The position numbers were made by a program, and so were the translations under genes. A stretch of DNA of 64,000 nt from Vanessa cardui (Eukaryota; Arthropoda; Insecta; Lepidoptera; Nymphalidae): positions 7,130,001 through 7,194,000 of the forward strand of contig NC_061127.1 of NCBI RefSeq assembly GCF_905220365.1. The letters run 5' to 3'. Below are positions 61,560 to 64,000 of the stretch, piece by piece. The notes beneath the pieces were generated by a model. That model was not told the DNA's origin. It worked only from the letters and a program-made list of their open reading frames with translations, and made no database searches. Every line of letters begins with the position of its first letter. Positions within the stretch are counted from its first letter, which is position 1.

Positions 61560-61838
61560 AAAGGCATTATTCTGTTAGAGTATAGTACAGCAGTTTGCAA
61601 TATTAGCTACAACTACGATCCTTACCTTTCCTAAACCAGCTTGAATATCATTACCAAAGCTTGGAAGAACTTTCTCAACAATTTGCAACATTGCTATTGT
61701 AGTAAAAGATTTAGACATCATCGCTACAGAAGATACAATTTTAGTCTGCACCCATATCAAAAGCCTTGCCCAAGCCTTGCCTAAAGCAATGGTAGTAAAG
61801 ATGCTACCATAAGAAAATACACCATTGGCTAAAAATAT
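61560..61838 (-). other. Unidentified open stretch on the minus strand
   Basis: About 90 codons without a stop on the minus strand read ANGVFSYGSIFTTIALGKAW onward and end NIANCCTIL. No ATG begins it; an earlier in-frame stop lies just upstream. The translation is rich in Ala, Val, Ile, Thr and Ser with recurring FTTIA. It could be a decayed coding fragment of a mobile element. No family is recognised. Confidence 0.3.
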
Positions 61839-62482
61839 TTATGGCGACTTTCCAAATGGCAGTAGAGAATATTATTTTACTGTAATATTATTTTCAGTGC
61901 GCAAAAATCTTTCTGAAAAAATATATGGACATACGACCATCGAAAAGTACCTGGTTCTCTCCATAGTAAATCAAAGAGTTACCTTAATTTGTTAGTAAGT
62001 TATATTTTTCTTATAATTCTAGACGCCAAACATTCCATAGCACGTGTTACAAATAGTTTAAAAAATACAATGTGTAAATTAGATTCTCAAACATTACATA
62101 CATACTCGTACTTATTTGATAATGGTGAATATTAAAACTGTTGAAACGTTTTAGCGTCGACAAACTTTCTTGTCTCGGAGCTTAGGTTTTATTATTTAGC
62201 ACAATGAATAGACCTGTCTGAGCCGAAGTGCACACTTTGAACCAGACTTTTAATTCTGTTGACTATCTTCCAAAGCTTCGTCTTTTTATTTCGGACGTAA
62301 TTTAATCAATTTCGACCAAACATACAATCTCTTTCTAATAATCAATTAAAAAAAAAACTATTAAATTATAAAATCTTTTTTTTTACTTTCGTACAAAATT
62401 TGAATTACGAATATTCTTCAAATATAAAATCGTACGTAAAATTTTATTTATCGACGATTATTAGTTCAGTCTTCGTTCCATT

Positions 62483-62778
62483 CGAGCCGCGATGGCCCAG
62501 GGGTAAGAACGCGTGCATCTTAACCGACGATTGCGGGTTCAAACCCAGGCAAGCACCAGTGAATACTCATGTGCTTAATTTGTGTTTATAATTCATCACG
62601 AGCTCGGTGGTAAAGGAAAACATCGTGACACCAGCCACCTACCAGCCAGCATTGGAACAGCGTGATGGAATATGTTCCAAACGGAGGATGTTTGGAACAT
62701 ATCAAAGGGAGGCTAATGGCTCCATTAGCCCAGCACTGGGAAATTTACAGACTGTTGTTGTTTGATATTGTTGTTGTA
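62483..62778 (+). mobile_element. tRNA-headed SINE with target duplication
   Basis: The head GATGGCCCAGGGGTAAG with B box GGGTTCAAACCC, the body and a (GTT)n tail are present, with a partly rearranged centre (GTTCCAAACGGAGGATG and GTTTGGAACATATC form an internal inverted repeat). A perfect 11-bp target repeat, TTCGTTCCATT, lies at 62472-62482 and 62779-62789. Confidence 0.88.
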
Positions 62779-62850
62779 TTCGTTCCATTTAATTCTCAAC
62801 ATTTATCGATTTTTTAAAGCATTTTAAGTATACTCCTCTTAATCACGCAA

Positions 62851-62973
62851 TTTTAAGTATTTTTAGCAATTTTTTTTCAATATGTTTATTTCGATACATA
62901 TTGAAAATTTTAAGTATTTTAAGTATTTTTAGCAATTTTTTTTCAATATGTTTATTTCGATACATATTGAAAA
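62851..62973. repeat. Exact 57-bp tandem repeat containing a hairpin
   Basis: Units 62851-62907 and 62917-62973 are identical. The 9 bases between them (TTTTAAGTA) repeat the first 9 of the unit, giving a 66-base period. Each unit includes TTTTCAATATGT and ACATATTGAAAA, a 12-bp inverted repeat around TTATTTCGAT. A 61-codon frame across it is an artefact. Confidence 0.9.
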
Positions 62974-63534
62974 TTAGCGCAAGGTTTATTATAAGGTTTC
63001 TCTTCATGGTGAACGTGTTGAGGATCAAAGATCCGTGTTCCCAGCAAACCCTATCATGAGCTTTGCGGCTTTAGCTTAGTCGTCTAGACTCTAGACACAG
63101 TAAAGGTTTACCTTTTTACAAAATTTACCTGGTATTTTCTACAGAAATGCCGCTTTTAAATGTATGACTTCCTACACAGAAAAACGTATGTCAAATAACA
63201 TTTTACTCGTAATTCGGTATGAAAGCTTGAACAAATTATTTTTAATGAAAACAAATAATTTAATTAAAATAATCAAACGAATCATTAAAAACGAAATATT
63301 CAATGTTTTAATATAACAATTAAATCAGTAAAAGGGTTACCTAATTAATTTTTCAGAACACTTATTTTCAATAAAGCAAACAAAGAAATATACATACAGC
63401 GACTATAAATAACTTTGACAGCTTCCTTGTGAAACTTTTCAGAGTATATTTTCAACGTCTTACATAATTGTTTAAGTATTTAAAATAAATGTTATCGTAC
63501 CCAAAAATATTTTAAAACATACAAAGCCTTGTAA

Positions 63535-63642
63535 CGCACCAGCAAGCCCACTGGTGTTGACAGGGGTTGTTGTCCATGGGCGGTAGTAGTCACTTTCCAT
63601 CGGGTGAGCCTCCTGCTCGTTTGCCACCTATGTCATAACACA
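63535..63642 (+). mobile_element. Short interspersed element fragment
   Basis: CGCACCAGCAAGCCCACTGG, then GGGCGGTAGTAGTCACTTTC, and CGGGTGAGCCTCCTGCTCG resemble the 3' end of a common lepidopteran repeat related to, but distinct from, family B. Confidence 0.5.
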
Positions 63643-64000
63643 TATTTAGTTGAACGTGTATTCATTTAAAACAATGTTACATTTTTACAAGGCATCAAAG
63701 TAATCTTTTAAATAAACTTAAGGTATTCGATTAGTAATAATCGAAAATCGAAAATCATTATTTAACATAGCTGAGCGTTCCGTATTTCGATATTCCACTA
63801 CTAAATTAAATTAACAACAGATAAGAATTTTAATTACATTTACTTCCATCAGTTAGATTGAACATCTAAAAGAGAAATAAGGGTGGAAATACAAATAAGA
63901 ATATAATTAATTTGAATGCACTATCGTGAGCAGATCAGTTTGCAAATGTATTCTAATTGCAACTCGCAAAGGATTTCCTGACGAGTTAAATAAACACGGC
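63643..64000. other. AT-rich non-coding sequence to window end
   Basis: Nothing recognised. Confidence 0.4.

Overview
The window looks like AT-rich nuclear DNA of a lepidopteran, most likely a butterfly. The evidence is a spliced animal gene with short introns in its 3' half, dispersed tRNA-headed SINEs of the type I know as Metulj from nymphalid butterflies, other short interspersed elements common in Lepidoptera, and a 5'-truncated Jockey-like LINE whose tail repeats TTTTGA. The placement rests on repeat types and recalled gene similarity, not on a database search.

Only one protein-coding gene is recognised with confidence. It is IRSp53 (the BAIAP2/MIM family of I-BAR adaptors) on the + strand, with fourteen exons between 31603 and 44994. 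The start codon is not found: the first visible exon opens in phase 0 inside the I-BAR domain, so the true first exon is either hidden upstream in the first 31 kb or outside the window. The order of parts is I-BAR (seven exons), a Ser-rich linker, SH3, a Pro/Ser/Thr-rich region, one very long exon coding about 590 polar charged residues, and a 22-residue WH2-like C-terminal exon at 44922-44994. The splice into that last exon uses a donor whose own bases (AA|GTAG) create the TAG that ends the unspliced form. An AATAAA lies in the intron, so two C-termini are plausible.

The first 31.6 kb carries no recognisable coding exon. It holds SINEs, LINE 3' tails, a perfect 27-bp inverted repeat (17265-17322), a nested SINE-in-SINE insertion (17731-18290) and a TA microsatellite. 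The gene's introns carry more repeats, including an antisense Jockey-like reverse transcriptase fragment (about 36114-37772) ending about 100 bases before exon 4.

Downstream of the gene, about 3.3-4.0 kb is tandemly duplicated (47853-51849 and 51958-55305). Two islands in the repeat differ much less between copies than the sequence between them. One holds a 67-codon ATG reading frame whose only two differences are silent. The other is a block of about 300 bases with relatively high GC. I cannot assign a function to either; this is the most interesting unexplained part of the window. The last 9 kb holds further SINEs and LINE tails, a CpG-rich foldback (61197-61300) and an exact 57-bp tandem repeat containing a hairpin (62851-62973).
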